Shown here: positions 1 to 8,426 of the stretch, piece after piece
How positions within the stretch are numbered: the first letter of the stretch is position 1
How the letters are laid out: every line of letters starts with the position of its first letter
NCBI RefSeq assembly: GCF_900107395.1
Contig: NZ_FNPW01000002.1
Location: 514,044 to 578,043 of the forward strand
Length of the DNA: 64,000 nucleotides
Source: Pseudomonas sp. NFIX28
Lineage (GTDB): Bacteria; Pseudomonadota; Gammaproteobacteria; Pseudomonadales; Pseudomonadaceae
Direction of reading: 5' to 3'
Translations under genes and position numbers: made by a program
Notes under the pieces: generated by a model
Told to the model about the DNA's origin: nothing
The model's database searches: none
What the model saw: the letters and a program-made list of their open reading frames with translations, nothing else

Positions 1-96
1 CCGCTGCCGCAGGCTGCGATAAGGCCCGCAGGGCCTTCAAGGATCTCAAGAGCACGACCGCTTTGCGCTCGATCGCAGGCTTCGCCAGCGGCTACG
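1..96. repeat. REP-type palindromic element
   Basis: The two ends form an imperfect inverted repeat (CCGCTGCCGCAGGCTGCGAT near 1-20, and a matching TCGCAGGC...CAGCGGCTAC near 74-96) with a smaller GGCCCGCAGGGCC hairpin inside. The same unit recurs at 2148, 9350, 22061 and 46924. It sits directly downstream of the DUF2059 gene and may be cut by the window edge. REP elements of this kind lie between genes in fluorescent pseudomonads and often act as transcript-end hairpins. Confidence 0.8.
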
Positions 97-99
97 GGG

Positions 100-852
100 T
101 CAGGGGGCGAGGCTCGAGGTGCTCTGGCCGACAGCCAGCCCGGCGCGGATCGCGGCCAGGGCGGCTTGGTAATAGGCCTTGCCTTCGGCGGACTCGGCGA
201 AGTTGGCGAACTCTTCCAGCTCCGGATCGGACAGGTCGCGATAGACGTACAGCAAGGTGTTGTTCAGGTCGTTGCCGATTTGCGCCATCAGCCGCTGGCG
301 CTGGCCGTTGAGCATGTTCTGGGCCTGGCCGGCGCCCAGCAGGCCGGGGATCATCTGGCTCAGGCTGTCGGCGGCCACGCCAGCGATCGCCAGGCTGACC
401 TCGGCGCCGGCTTCACGGGCCGGCAGTGCCTGGGCGAGGTGGCCGATGATCAATTGACGGGTATCGCTGGCCTGCATCTTCGGCAAGCCCTGGGCATTTT
501 TCGCCAGCTGGTCGCGGCGGGTTGCCAGCAGTTCGGCGGCGACGATCTTGCGCCCCAGCGGCGACTGGAAAAACGCCAGGGCCGGTTGCGGATCGGCGAG
601 TTTCTGCCGCAGCTGCGCCTGGGCACGGCGGTCCATGGCCTGCGGTGCGAAGCGCTGGTTGCTGTTATTGACCAGCGCCTGATAGACCGCCGGCGGCAGG
701 CTATTCTGATAACGCTGCTGGGCGGCGATAAGGGCATCGTTAAAATGCGCGCGTTGTTCCGGCCAGCCGGCGACCTTGTACAGCTGGTCATGGCCGTTTG
801 CCCAGGCGGGCAATACACAGAACATCAACAGTGAAAAAAGCAAACGGCGCAT
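100..852 (-). CDS. Secreted DUF2059 domain protein
   Basis: This is a 250-residue protein of unknown function. Residues 1-18 are a signal peptide (arginines, a Leu-rich core, then AWA), so it should be periplasmic. Two DUF2059-like helical motifs are visible, FFQSPLGRKIVAAE near 94-107 and YRDLSDPELEEFANFAESAEGK near 204-225; this pattern of a short helix, 'F/Y-x-SxxGxK', is typical of the family. The start at 852 was chosen because a signal peptide follows it and AGGAG lies about 5 bases upstream; an in-frame extension to 1053 has no such support. It ends beside a REP element and is transcribed away from the oxygenase gene at 1024. No reaction is known for the family. Confidence 0.8.
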   Translation of the reverse strand: MRRLLFSLLMFCVLPAWANGHDQLYKVAGWPEQRAHFNDALIAAQQRYQNSLPPAVYQALVNNSNQRFAPQAMDRRAQAQLRQKLADPQPALAFFQSPLGRKIVAAELLATRRDQLAKNAQGLPKMQASDTRQLIIGHLAQALPAREAGAEVSLAIAGVAADSLSQMIPGLLGAGQAQNMLNGQRQRLMAQIGNDLNNTLLYVYRDLSDPELEEFANFAESAEGKAYYQAALAAIRAGLAVGQSTSSLAP

Positions 853-1023
853 AGGGACTCCTGTCGGCAGCCCACTATTCTCCGGGGCACGGCGATGGTT
901 GTCGAGAATTCGTATCAGCTTCCGTGCGCAAACTGTCCGATCGGACGACGAACGCAAACAGCGCCAGGCTGCTTGGTCAGAATTCTCTCGCGGATCTGTC
1001 GGATTCATCTGGGTGTGGATACT

Positions 1024-1656
1024 ATGCGCGCCATGCAAATACCCTCTGATCACCCGCTGCTGTTACGTATTGTCGATGACCTGGCCACCCGTGGCTGGTC
1101 GCAGCAGAACATCTTCCTGCCAGAAGCCCTGACCCTGGAGCTGGCGGCCGAGTGCCGTAAACGCGCGGCCGAAGGCGAGCTGGCGCCGGCGGCGGTTGGC
1201 CGTGGCCCGGCGCAGGAGATTCGCGAGGGTATTCGCGGCGATCACATCCAGTGGCTCGAGCCCGGCCAAGCCGACTGCTGCGATACCTACCTGGGGTTGA
1301 TGGACAGCCTGCGCGAAGCCTTGAACCGCGGGCTGTTCCTCGGCCTGGAGGACTTCGAAAGCCATTTCGCCCTGTACCCGCCGGGAGCGTTCTACCTCAA
1401 GCACGTCGACCGTTTCCGCGACGATGACCGGCGCATGGTGTCGGCGGTGATCTACCTCAACCAGGACTGGCTGCCCGAGCAGGGCGGGCAGTTGCGCATG
1501 TATTTCGAAGGCGCGGCCGAGTACGACGTGGACCCCGCCGGCGGCCGGCTGGTGGTGTTCCTCTCCGGCGAGGTGCCCCATGAAGTCCTGCCCGCGACCC
1601 GGGAACGCCTGTCCCTGACGGGCTGGTTCCGTCGCCGTGGCAACGAGCCGTTCTGA
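1024..1656 (+). CDS. 2OG-Fe(II) oxygenase
   Basis: A 210-residue protein of the prolyl-4-hydroxylase-like 2-oxoglutarate/Fe(II) dioxygenase family. The iron triad is clear: His127-x-Asp129 (KHVDRF) and His186 (EVPHEV). Arg195 in RERLSLTGWF is placed to bind 2-oxoglutarate. The fold strands YPPGAFYLKH and SAVIYLNQDW also match. Substrate is unknown; members of this group hydroxylate protein or small-molecule targets. Two starts are possible, 1024 and 1033, both with weak ribosome-binding sites; I used the first because it keeps the family N-terminus. It ends 2 bases before the DUF523 gene and is probably co-transcribed with it. Confidence 0.85.
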   Translation: MRAMQIPSDHPLLLRIVDDLATRGWSQQNIFLPEALTLELAAECRKRAAEGELAPAAVGRGPAQEIREGIRGDHIQWLEPGQADCCDTYLGLMDSLREALNRGLFLGLEDFESHFALYPPGAFYLKHVDRFRDDDRRMVSAVIYLNQDWLPEQGGQLRMYFEGAAEYDVDPAGGRLVVFLSGEVPHEVLPATRERLSLTGWFRRRGNEPF

Positions 1657-1658
1657 CC

Positions 1659-2141
1659 ATGCACAAGATCCTCGTCAGTCGCTGCCTGCTGGGCCATCGC
1701 GTGCGTTACGACGGGGCTGCCAGCGGGCCGTTCGAGCAACTGGCGAGGTGGCAGGCCGAAGGCCGGGTGGTTGCGCTGTGCCCGGAAGTCGCCGGTGGCT
1801 TGCCGACGCCACGGGCGGCCGCGGAAATCCCCGGCGGGCAGGGCGGTGAAGTGCTCGATGGCTTGGCGCAGGTCATCACCAGCGAGGGCGAGGATGTCAG
1901 CGCCGAGTTCCTCAGCGGCGCCCGGCAGGCCCTGGAACTGGTGCGCCAACACGGGATCTGCATCGCCGTGCTCAAGGCCAACAGCCCGTCCTGCGGCAAC
2001 CTGCTGACCTACGATGGCAGTTTCAGTGGGGTCAAGGTCAGCGGCGAGGGCGTCACCGCCGCCTTGCTCAAGCGGGCCGGGGTGCAGGTGTTCAGCGAGC
2101 TGGAACTGGCCGAGGCCGCCGCCGCGCTCGCGGCGCTTTAA
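1659..2141 (+). CDS. DUF523 family protein
   Basis: A 160-residue cytoplasmic protein matching DUF523. Diagnostic segments are the N-terminal ILVSRCLLGHRVRYDG (4-19), CPEVAGGLPTPR (41-52) and LKANSPSCG (105-113). The conserved cysteines (9, 41, 112) suggest metal or thiol chemistry, but no function is established. The start lies 2 bases after the stop of the 2OG oxygenase, so the two genes form a pair. It is followed by a long perfect hairpin at 2148-2247 that separates it from the convergent solute-binding-protein gene. Confidence 0.85.
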   Translation: MHKILVSRCLLGHRVRYDGAASGPFEQLARWQAEGRVVALCPEVAGGLPTPRAAAEIPGGQGGEVLDGLAQVITSEGEDVSAEFLSGARQALELVRQHGICIAVLKANSPSCGNLLTYDGSFSGVKVSGEGVTAALLKRAGVQVFSELELAEAAAALAAL

Positions 2142-2147
2142 TACTCC

Positions 2148-2247
2148 TGTAGCCGCTGCCGCAGGCTGCGATCGGCCGGTACGGCCGTGGCGAACGTGAT
2201 ATCGCTGAGGTCCTGCGGACCTTTCGCAGCCTGCGGCAGCGGCTACA
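2148..2247. repeat. REP palindrome with perfect 24-bp arms
   Basis: The arms at 2148-2171 and 2224-2247 are exact reverse complements over 24 bases (TGTAGCCGCTGCCGCAGGCT... against ...AGCCTGCGGCAGCGGCTACA). It fills the whole gap between two convergent genes, ending 3 bases before the stop of the minus-strand gene. It is the best preserved copy of this REP family here and could end transcripts from both sides. Confidence 0.9.
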
Positions 2248-2250
2248 GCA

Positions 2251-3024
2251 TCAAGGCTTGGGCGGCTTGCTCGCATCCATGCCGAACCATTTTTCCGACA
2301 ACGCCATCAGCCGGCCATCGGCCTTGATGCGCTGCAGCGCGCCGTCGAGGCTCGCCTGGAACGCCGGATTGCCTTTCTGGAACGGGATCGCCAGGCTCAG
2401 CGTCGGCCCGACCTTGGCGCCTTCCTTCACCGGCAACTGACTGTCGCGAATGGCGTAGGGGATCAGCAGGCGGTCGCTGATGGCGGCGTCGAGCTGCTTG
2501 TCGGCCACGTCCTTGATGGGTTGCTGGGCGTTCGGGTAACTGCGCAGGTCGATGCCTTCAACGGTGCGGGCCTGCTCGACGAACTGGCTGCCCTGGGCCA
2601 CGCCCAGCGCCTGGCCCTGGAGCGCCTGCAGGCTGCCCAGAGTGCGCTTTTCTTCCTTGCGCACGATCAACTGTGCGCTGGAATAACTGTAAGGTTCGCT
2701 GAAGTCGAAACGATCCTTGAGTTCCGGAGTCATTGCTACGTGATTGATGGCGATGTCGTAACGCCCGCTTTCGACGCCAGGCAGCAGGTCGGCGGCGTCG
2801 GCGACCACGAAGTCCGCCCGCACATCCAGTTCCCGGGCGAGCAGTTGGCCCAGCTCGACTTCGAAACCGGTGAGCTTGCCGTCTTCCTTGAAGTTGAAGG
2901 GTGGGGTGTTGGCTTCCAGGGCGATACGCAGTTCCCCGCGATCGTTCACGTCGTCGATCAATTCGGCTTGAGCGTAAGTGCTCACAAGAGGTAGCAAAAG
3001 TATCAGGCCAGGCAGGAAACGCAT
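2251..3024 (-). CDS. Amino-acid-type ABC transporter substrate-binding protein
   Basis: A 257-residue periplasmic solute-binding protein (SBP_bac_3 family). Residues 1-20 are a signal peptide ending AQA. The mature part begins with the usual GELRIALEANTPPFNFKEDGKLTGFEVELG and contains YDIAINHVAMTPELKDRFDFSEPY, the hinge and ligand pattern of glutamine/polar-amino-acid binders. The start at 3024 has AAGGAG 5-6 bases upstream; a GTG two codons earlier overlaps that site. No permease or ATPase lies beside it, so it is an orphan binding protein that would share a transporter encoded elsewhere or act as a sensor ligand. The ligand cannot be deduced. Confidence 0.85.
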   Translation of the reverse strand: MRFLPGLILLLPLVSTYAQAELIDDVNDRGELRIALEANTPPFNFKEDGKLTGFEVELGQLLARELDVRADFVVADAADLLPGVESGRYDIAINHVAMTPELKDRFDFSEPYSYSSAQLIVRKEEKRTLGSLQALQGQALGVAQGSQFVEQARTVEGIDLRSYPNAQQPIKDVADKQLDAAISDRLLIPYAIRDSQLPVKEGAKVGPTLSLAIPFQKGNPAFQASLDGALQRIKADGRLMALSEKWFGMDASKPPKP

Positions 3025-3157
3025 GGTCACTCCTTGAATTTATATGTGCGATGCGCTGTTCAGGCTCGCTTTGCTATGGTGTTGATTGCCCTTCGACAAC
3101 GATATGCCACGAAGTTGTCATAACCGTACCGATTTTGCGGAAAAACTGGAGAATAGA

Positions 3158-3592
3158 ATGAAAACCTTTATATCTCGTGCTGCGTTGACCGGCCTGCTGC
3201 TGGGGGTCTCGATGCTGGCTTCTGCGGATATGCCTCGCACCAAGGCGCCGGAAGGTGCATCCGTGTTCATCGTCACCCCGGTCAATGGCGATACCGTGGC
3301 CAAGACCTTCAAGGTCAAGTTCGGCGTCAGTGATATTTCCCTGGCTCCCGCCGGCGACCAGACTCCGCATACCGGGCACCACCACCTGCTGATCGACGTC
3401 GACAAGCTGCCGGCCGAGAACATGCCGATCCCGGCCGACGCCCAGCACATCCACTTCGGCAAGGCCCAGACCGAAACCGAAGTGACCCTGGCCCCGGGCA
3501 AGCACACCTTGCAGCTGGAGCTGGGCGACAAGAACCACGTGCCGTTCGACCCGCCGATCGTTTCGGAAAAGATCACCGTCATCGTCAAGTAA
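3158..3592 (+). CDS. Secreted DUF4399 protein
   Basis: A 144-residue exported protein. Residues 1-23 form a signal peptide (MKTFISRAAL, hydrophobic core, ASA). The mature chain matches DUF4399: VFIVTPVNGDTV, then the His-rich HTGHHHLLID (71-80), IPADAQHIHFGKAQTE and a C-terminal TLQLELGDKNHVPFDPP. The clustered histidines suggest metal binding, but this is inference. A GGAG lies 7 bases before the ATG. A strong bidirectional terminator follows at 3607-3640, ahead of the convergent serA. Confidence 0.85.
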   Translation: MKTFISRAALTGLLLGVSMLASADMPRTKAPEGASVFIVTPVNGDTVAKTFKVKFGVSDISLAPAGDQTPHTGHHHLLIDVDKLPAENMPIPADAQHIHFGKAQTETEVTLAPGKHTLQLELGDKNHVPFDPPIVSEKITVIVK

Positions 3593-3606
3593 TCGCGGGC
3601 GGCAAA

Positions 3607-3640
3607 CAAAAAAGGGAGGCCCGAAGGCCTCCCTTTTTTA
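3607..3640. terminator. Bidirectional rho-independent terminator
   Basis: An 11-bp stem (AAAGGGAGGCC at 3611-3621, GGCCTCCCTTT at 3626-3636) with a CGAA loop, a T-run to the right and an A-run to the left. It serves the DUF4399 gene on the plus strand and serA on the minus strand. Confidence 0.9.
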
Positions 3641-3654
3641 TTGGCAACAAGCGC

Positions 3655-4884
3655 TTAGAACAGCACGCGGCTGCGGATGGTGCCGTTGACGTGTTGCAGC
3701 TTCTCTTGCGCCAGCTCCGAGTATTCGGCGTCGACGTCGATCACCACGTAGCCAACTTTCTCGTTGGTCTGCAGGAACTGACCGGAGATGTTGATGCCGT
3801 TTTCGGCGAAGACCTTGTTGATCTCGCTCATCACACCCGGGATGTTCTCGTGGATGTGCAGCAGGCGGTGCTTGCCAGGGTGAGCCGGCAGGGCCACTTC
3901 CGGGAAGTTCACGGACGATACCGAAGTACCGTTGTCGCTGTACTTGACCAGCTTCTCCGCCACTTCCAGGCCGATGTTGGCCTGGGCCTCGGCAGTCGAG
4001 CCGCCGATGTGCGGGGTCAGGATCACGTTGTCCAGGCCACGCAGCGGGCTTTCGAACTCTTCATCGTTGGAGCGTGGCTCCACCGGGAATACGTCGATGG
4101 CGGCGCCGATCAGGTGCTTGTCCTTGATCGCTGCAGCCAGGTGGTCCAGCTCGACCACGGTGCCGCGAGCGGCGTTGATCAGGATGCCGCCTTTCTTGAT
4201 GGCGCGGATTTCCTTCTCGCCGATCATCCACTGGGTGGCAGCGGTTTCCGGAACGTGCAGGGTCACGATGTCGGACATGCCCAGCAGCTCGTGCAGGTTG
4301 CCGACCTGGGTGGCGTTACCCAGCGGCAGCTTGGTCACGGTGTCGTAGAAGAACACCTGCATCCCCAAGCCTTCGGCCAGGACCGACAGTTGGGTGCCGA
4401 TCGAGCCGTAGCCGACGATACCCAGCTTCTTGCCACGGATCTCGAAGGAGTTGGCCGCGCTCTTGATCCAGCCGCCACGGTGGCAGGAGGCATTCTTCTC
4501 TGGGATACCGCGCAGCAGCAGGATTGCTTCGGCCAGCACCAGTTCGGCTACGGAACGGGTGTTGGAGTACGGCGCGTTGAACACGGCGATACCGCGCTCG
4601 CGAGCCGCGTCGAGGTCGACCTGGTTGGTGCCGATGCAGAAGCACCCTACGGCAACGAGCTTCTTAGCGTGATCGAAGATCTCTTCAGTCAGCTGGGTGC
4701 GGGAGCGAATGCCGATGAAGTGCGCATCGGCGATCTTTTCCTTGAGCTCGGCTTCCGGCAGAGAACCGGTGAGGTACTCGATACTGGTGTAGCCCGCGGC
4801 CTTGAGGACGTCGACAGCCGATTGGTGGACGCCTTCGAGAAGAAGGAACTTGATCTTGCTCTTATCGAGAGAAGTCTTGCTCAT
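3655..4884 (-). CDS. serA: D-3-phosphoglycerate dehydrogenase
   Basis: A 409-residue SerA, the first enzyme of serine synthesis; it oxidises 3-phosphoglycerate to 3-phosphohydroxypyruvate with NAD+. The Rossmann motif GIVGYGSIG is at 155-163. The catalytic Arg (INAARGT, R240), Glu (VFPVEP, E269) and His (PHIGGS, H292) are present. Residues from about 340 form the ACT regulatory domain, which binds serine in the E. coli enzyme. An in-frame extension to 5028 is rejected because the family begins at MSKTSLDKSKIKFLLLEG. The gene is divergent from the D-2-hydroxyglutarate dehydrogenase gene, which re-oxidises the D-2-hydroxyglutarate SerA can make from 2-oxoglutarate. Confidence 0.95.
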   Translation of the reverse strand: MSKTSLDKSKIKFLLLEGVHQSAVDVLKAAGYTSIEYLTGSLPEAELKEKIADAHFIGIRSRTQLTEEIFDHAKKLVAVGCFCIGTNQVDLDAARERGIAVFNAPYSNTRSVAELVLAEAILLLRGIPEKNASCHRGGWIKSAANSFEIRGKKLGIVGYGSIGTQLSVLAEGLGMQVFFYDTVTKLPLGNATQVGNLHELLGMSDIVTLHVPETAATQWMIGEKEIRAIKKGGILINAARGTVVELDHLAAAIKDKHLIGAAIDVFPVEPRSNDEEFESPLRGLDNVILTPHIGGSTAEAQANIGLEVAEKLVKYSDNGTSVSSVNFPEVALPAHPGKHRLLHIHENIPGVMSEINKVFAENGINISGQFLQTNEKVGYVVIDVDAEYSELAQEKLQHVNGTIRSRVLF

Positions 4885-4997
4885 CTGCGTAAACCTGTGT
4901 CCCGGAGAAAAATGGCAGGAAATGGTCAACAGATGCTGACCCGGACGGCAGGAAAGCCGTCGCCGCAGAACGCCCTTCGGCACTATTCTGCGGGGGG

Positions 4998-5013
4998 CGT
5001 ATGCTAGCATACG
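4998..5013. promoter_or_regulatory. 16-bp perfect palindrome between serA and D2HGDH
   Basis: CGTATGCTAGCATACG is a perfect palindrome in the 203-bp divergent region. Each half reads TATGCT, which could serve as a -10 box on either strand, so overlapping divergent promoters are possible. No good -35 box is visible at the right distance. It may instead be an operator. Confidence 0.45.
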
Positions 5014-5087
5014 GACCCCGCGAAACACTCGTTCCTGCGACGTGAAGCGTTCTCAGGATGACCATGAATTGTTCGAGAGTTCTGTCG

Positions 5088-6482
5088 ATGACCAATCCTG
5101 CGCTGATTGATGAGCTGAAGACTTTGGTCGAGGCCGGCAAAGTCCTCACCGATACCGACTCCCTCGATACATACGGCAAGGATTGGACCAAACACTTCGC
5201 CCCGGCGCCGAGCGCCATCGTCTTTCCCAAGACCATCGAGCAGGTCCAGGCCATCGTGCGCTGGGCCAACCGGCACCAGGTCGCGCTGGTGCCGTCCGGC
5301 GGCCGGACCGGCCTCTCGGCCGCTGCCGTGGCGGCCAATGGCGAGGTGGTGGTGTCGTTCGATTACATGAACCAGATTCTCGACCTGAACCTGACCGACC
5401 GCACCGCCGTTTGCCAGCCGGGCGTGGTGACCGCGCAGTTGCAGGACCTCGCCGAAGAAAACGGCCTGTATTACCCGGTGGACTTCGCTTCCGCCGGTTC
5501 CAGTCAGATTGGCGGCAATATCGGCACCAATGCCGGCGGGATCAAAGTGATTCGCTACGGCATGACCCGCAACTGGGTGGCCGGCATGAAGGTCGTTACC
5601 GGCAAGGGCGACCTGCTGGAGCTGAACAAGGACTTGATCAAGAACGCCACCGGCTATGACCTGCGCCAGCTGTTCATCGGCGCCGAGGGCACCCTGGGTT
5701 TCGTGGTCGAGGCCACCATGCGCCTGGAGCGTGCGCCGAAGAACCTCACGGCGATGGTGCTCGGCACTCCGGATTTCGACTCGATCATGCCGGTGTTGCA
5801 CGCCTTCCACGGCAAGCTCGACCTGACCGCCTTCGAATTCTTCTCCGACAAGGCCCTGGCCAAGATCCTCGGGCGCGGTGACGTGCCGGCGCCGTTCGAG
5901 ACCCAGTGCCCGTTCTATGTGCTGCTGGAGTTCGAAGCCATCAACGAGGATGTGGCCAACGACGCCCTGGCCACCTTCGAGCATTGCGTGGAACAGGGCT
6001 GGGTGCTCGACGGCGTGATGAGCCAGAGCGAGCAGCAACTGCAGAACCTGTGGAAACTGCGCGAATACATCTCCGAAACCATTTCCCACTGGACGCCGTA
6101 CAAGAACGATATTTCGGTCACGGTATCGAAAGTTCCGGCGTTCCTGCGGGATATTGACGCGATCGTCGCCCAAAACTATCCGGACTTCGAAGTGGTCTGG
6201 TATGGCCACATTGGCGACGGCAACTTGCACCTGAACATCCTCAAGCCGGACAACCTGAGCAAGGACGAGTTCTTCGCCAAGTGCGCCACCGTGAACAAGT
6301 GGGTGTTCGAAACGGTCGAGAAATACAACGGCTCGATTTCCGCCGAGCATGGCGTGGGCATGACCAAGCGCGATTACCTGGTCTACAGCCGTTCGCCGGC
6401 GGAAATCGACTACATGAAGGCGGTCAAGGCGGTGTTCGACCCGAACGGCATCATGAACCCGGGCAAGATTTTCGCTGTGTGA
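5088..6482 (+). CDS. d2hgdh: D-2-hydroxyglutarate dehydrogenase (FAD-binding)
   Basis: A 464-residue flavoprotein of the FAD_binding_4/FAD-oxidase C family. The FAD-contact segments VPSGGRTGLS (68-77), FASAGSSQIGGNIGTNAGG (133-151) and IGAEGTLGF (197-205) are intact, as is the C-terminal WYGHIGDGNLHLN and EHGVGMTKRDYL. It oxidises D-2-hydroxyglutarate to 2-oxoglutarate. In P. stutzeri this enzyme has been shown to work with SerA: SerA reduces 2-oxoglutarate while oxidising 3-phosphoglycerate, and the flavoenzyme recycles the product. Divergence from serA here fits that. Starts at 5058 and 5064 are also in frame; 5088 (MTNPALIDELK) was preferred for family length and a GAGAG upstream. D-lactate or glycolate oxidase is the main alternative. 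Confidence 0.85.
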   Translation: MTNPALIDELKTLVEAGKVLTDTDSLDTYGKDWTKHFAPAPSAIVFPKTIEQVQAIVRWANRHQVALVPSGGRTGLSAAAVAANGEVVVSFDYMNQILDLNLTDRTAVCQPGVVTAQLQDLAEENGLYYPVDFASAGSSQIGGNIGTNAGGIKVIRYGMTRNWVAGMKVVTGKGDLLELNKDLIKNATGYDLRQLFIGAEGTLGFVVEATMRLERAPKNLTAMVLGTPDFDSIMPVLHAFHGKLDLTAFEFFSDKALAKILGRGDVPAPFETQCPFYVLLEFEAINEDVANDALATFEHCVEQGWVLDGVMSQSEQQLQNLWKLREYISETISHWTPYKNDISVTVSKVPAFLRDIDAIVAQNYPDFEVVWYGHIGDGNLHLNILKPDNLSKDEFFAKCATVNKWVFETVEKYNGSISAEHGVGMTKRDYLVYSRSPAEIDYMKAVKAVFDPNGIMNPGKIFAV

Positions 6483-6537
6483 CCCAAGGGTCGATCCAGC
6501 AGCGGTACCTGATGAACCAAACGAGCAGGAGTCGGTA

Positions 6538-7203
6538 ATGAGCTATCAGCACCAATATGTCGACGGTACCCGTATTCATTTTCCGGTCGGCAAGATCGTG
6601 TGCATCGGGCGCAACTATGCCGAGCACGCCAGGGAACTGGACAATCCGGTGCCGACCGAACCACTGCTGTTTATCAAGCCGGGCAGTTGCGTGGTGCCGC
6701 TCGAAGGCGGCTTTGCCATTCCTACCGAGCGCGGCTCCGTGCATTACGAGGCGGAAATCGCGGTATTGATCGGCAAGCCATTGTCGACCAAGCCCAGCCG
6801 CGAAGAAGTGCTGGATGCCATCTCCGGTTTCGCCCCGGCCCTGGACCTGACCCTGCGCGACAAGCAGGCCGAGCTCAAGGCCAAGGGGCTGCCCTGGGAA
6901 ATCTCCAAGTGCTTCGATGGCGCCTGCGTGCTGGCGCCGTTCGTGGTCGGCAGTACCTTTCCCGACCTGGCGGATATCAATATTCGCCTGACCATCAACG
7001 GCGAAGTCCGTCAGGACGGCAACAGCAGCAACATGCTCAACCCGATCGTGCCGATGATCCAGTACATGGCCGGCTGCTTTTCCCTGCAGGCGGGCGACGT
7101 GATCCTGACCGGCACGCCGGTGGGCGTCGGCCCCTTGAATGTGGGTGACGAGCTGGTGCTGGAGCTGCCGGGCGTCAGCCGCTTCGAAAGTCGCGTGGGC
7201 TGA
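6538..7203 (+). CDS. Fumarylacetoacetate hydrolase family protein
   Basis: A 221-residue FAH-family enzyme of the short (YcgM/FAHD1) type. Metal ligands are expected at the acidic residues of VHYEAEIAVLIGK and in the central ALDLTLRDKQAELKAKG stretch; the C-terminal ILTGTPVGVGPL is the family signature. Human FAHD1 and relatives are acylpyruvate hydrolases or oxaloacetate decarboxylases, and either activity is plausible. GGAG stands 6 bases before the ATG. It lies 55 bases after the D-2-hydroxyglutarate dehydrogenase gene on the same strand and is likely co-transcribed, with a terminator at 7221-7247. Confidence 0.85.
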   Translation: MSYQHQYVDGTRIHFPVGKIVCIGRNYAEHARELDNPVPTEPLLFIKPGSCVVPLEGGFAIPTERGSVHYEAEIAVLIGKPLSTKPSREEVLDAISGFAPALDLTLRDKQAELKAKGLPWEISKCFDGACVLAPFVVGSTFPDLADINIRLTINGEVRQDGNSSNMLNPIVPMIQYMAGCFSLQAGDVILTGTPVGVGPLNVGDELVLELPGVSRFESRVG

Positions 7204-7220
7204 CCCACCGGTTTTACCGC

Positions 7221-7247
7221 GAGGCCCGCCTGCAATGGGCGGGTCTC
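7221..7247 (+). terminator. Probable terminator hairpin
   Basis: GAGGCCCGCC (7221-7230) pairs with GGCGGGTCTC (7238-7247) with one G-U pair. The following T-tract is weak (TCTCT), so termination efficiency is uncertain. Confidence 0.5.
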
Positions 7248-7378
7248 TCTAGCTAAATAAGATATTTCTGACGTTTTGCCGTTTTTTTCACACCCGGTCT
7301 GGATAATTTCCGGATTCCAGGCGTCTGAGCCTGCCCCGATGTGCTATTACCCATAGCTGGTTTTCTGGAACGCTCCCC

Positions 7379-8308
7379 ATGTCCACGCCTCACACCCCCG
7401 AGCTTCAAACTGTTCGCCGCCGTGGCCTGTTCGCCATGCGCTGGTACTCCTGGCTGCTGCTGACGGGCGTGGTGATGTATGGCATTTCGATCGCCATGCA
7501 TTGGGATGATCGTGGCCTGCTCTGGGTGCTGGAAGGCTTCGAAACGCCGACCGAGCGCAAGGAAAGTGTCTGGCTGCCGGATTACCGCGCGGTCATCGAT
7601 GCCAAGGTGCTGCCGGGCATGGAAGAAGACGAGGCCTCCGACCTGACCTACAACCCGCAGACCAAGACGCTGTTTTCGGTGATGGGCAAGAACCCGTTCC
7701 TGGTCGAGCTGAACCTGCAGGGCGATGTGCTGCGCAAGATGCCGCTGGTGGGCTGGAGCAATCCGGAAGGGGTGACCGTCATGGAAAACGGCCTGCTGGG
7801 GATTGTCGATGAGCGCGATCACCTGCTGACCATCGTCAAGGTGGATGCCAACACCCGCGAGCTGAATATTTCCGACTTCCCGCAATACGACCTGGGCCCT
7901 TCGCCGGACCAGAACAAGGCGTTCGAAGCCGTGGCCTGGGACCCGCGCAAGCAGCAGTTGCTGCTTGGCGAGGAGCGTCCACCGGCGCTGTTCACCTGGA
8001 GCAGCGATGGCAGCCAGACCCTCAAGGGCGACAAGCAGAAGCTGGAAAGCGATGAGCTGGACCTGCGCAACCTGTCTGCCCTGAACATCGATCCGCGCAC
8101 CGGCCATACCCTGGTGCTGTCCTCCAACTCGCACATGCTGCTGGAATTGGACGAAACCGGCGAGCAGGTGAGCTTCATGACATTGCTGGGCGGTTTCAAC
8201 GGTCTGAAAGGCACCATTCCGCGGGCCGAGGGCGTGGCCATGGACGATCAGGGCAACCTGTATATGGTCAGCGAGCCCAACCTGTTTTATCGCTTCGAGA
8301 AGCACTGA
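7379..8308 (+). CDS. Membrane-anchored SdiA-regulated/CarP-like beta-propeller protein (copy 1)
   Basis: A 309-residue protein with one N-terminal membrane segment (WLLLTGVVMYGISIAM, about 23-38) and a periplasmic domain of the SdiA-regulated (YjiK) family. Repeated blade-like motifs are visible: SDLTYNPQTKTLFSVMGKNPFLVELNLQGDVLR, then LSALNIDPRTGHTLVLSSNSHMLLELDETG. The C-terminus PRAEGVAMDDQGNLYMVSEPNLFYRF is nearly the same as in the next gene. In P. aeruginosa the neighbour of aaaA is carP (PA0327), a calcium-regulated beta-propeller protein; these two genes hold that position, so a CarP-like role in calcium response is likely but inferred. GGAA lies ahead of the ATG. Confidence 0.75.
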   Translation: MSTPHTPELQTVRRRGLFAMRWYSWLLLTGVVMYGISIAMHWDDRGLLWVLEGFETPTERKESVWLPDYRAVIDAKVLPGMEEDEASDLTYNPQTKTLFSVMGKNPFLVELNLQGDVLRKMPLVGWSNPEGVTVMENGLLGIVDERDHLLTIVKVDANTRELNISDFPQYDLGPSPDQNKAFEAVAWDPRKQQLLLGEERPPALFTWSSDGSQTLKGDKQKLESDELDLRNLSALNIDPRTGHTLVLSSNSHMLLELDETGEQVSFMTLLGGFNGLKGTIPRAEGVAMDDQGNLYMVSEPNLFYRFEKH

Positions 8309-8426
8309 ATCAGAAGTGTCTGCTGGCAAAAAGCCGTAAATCCGACATACGCCCGCTGCGATTAAGTTTAAATTCATCCAGTCGTGATATTTCATCCGCC
8401 TGATTTGTATTTTTGAGCTTGCCAGC

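Noticed and set aside
4885..5028. N-terminal extension of serA to 5028
   Set aside because: The added residues do not match the family and would cover the divergent promoter region.
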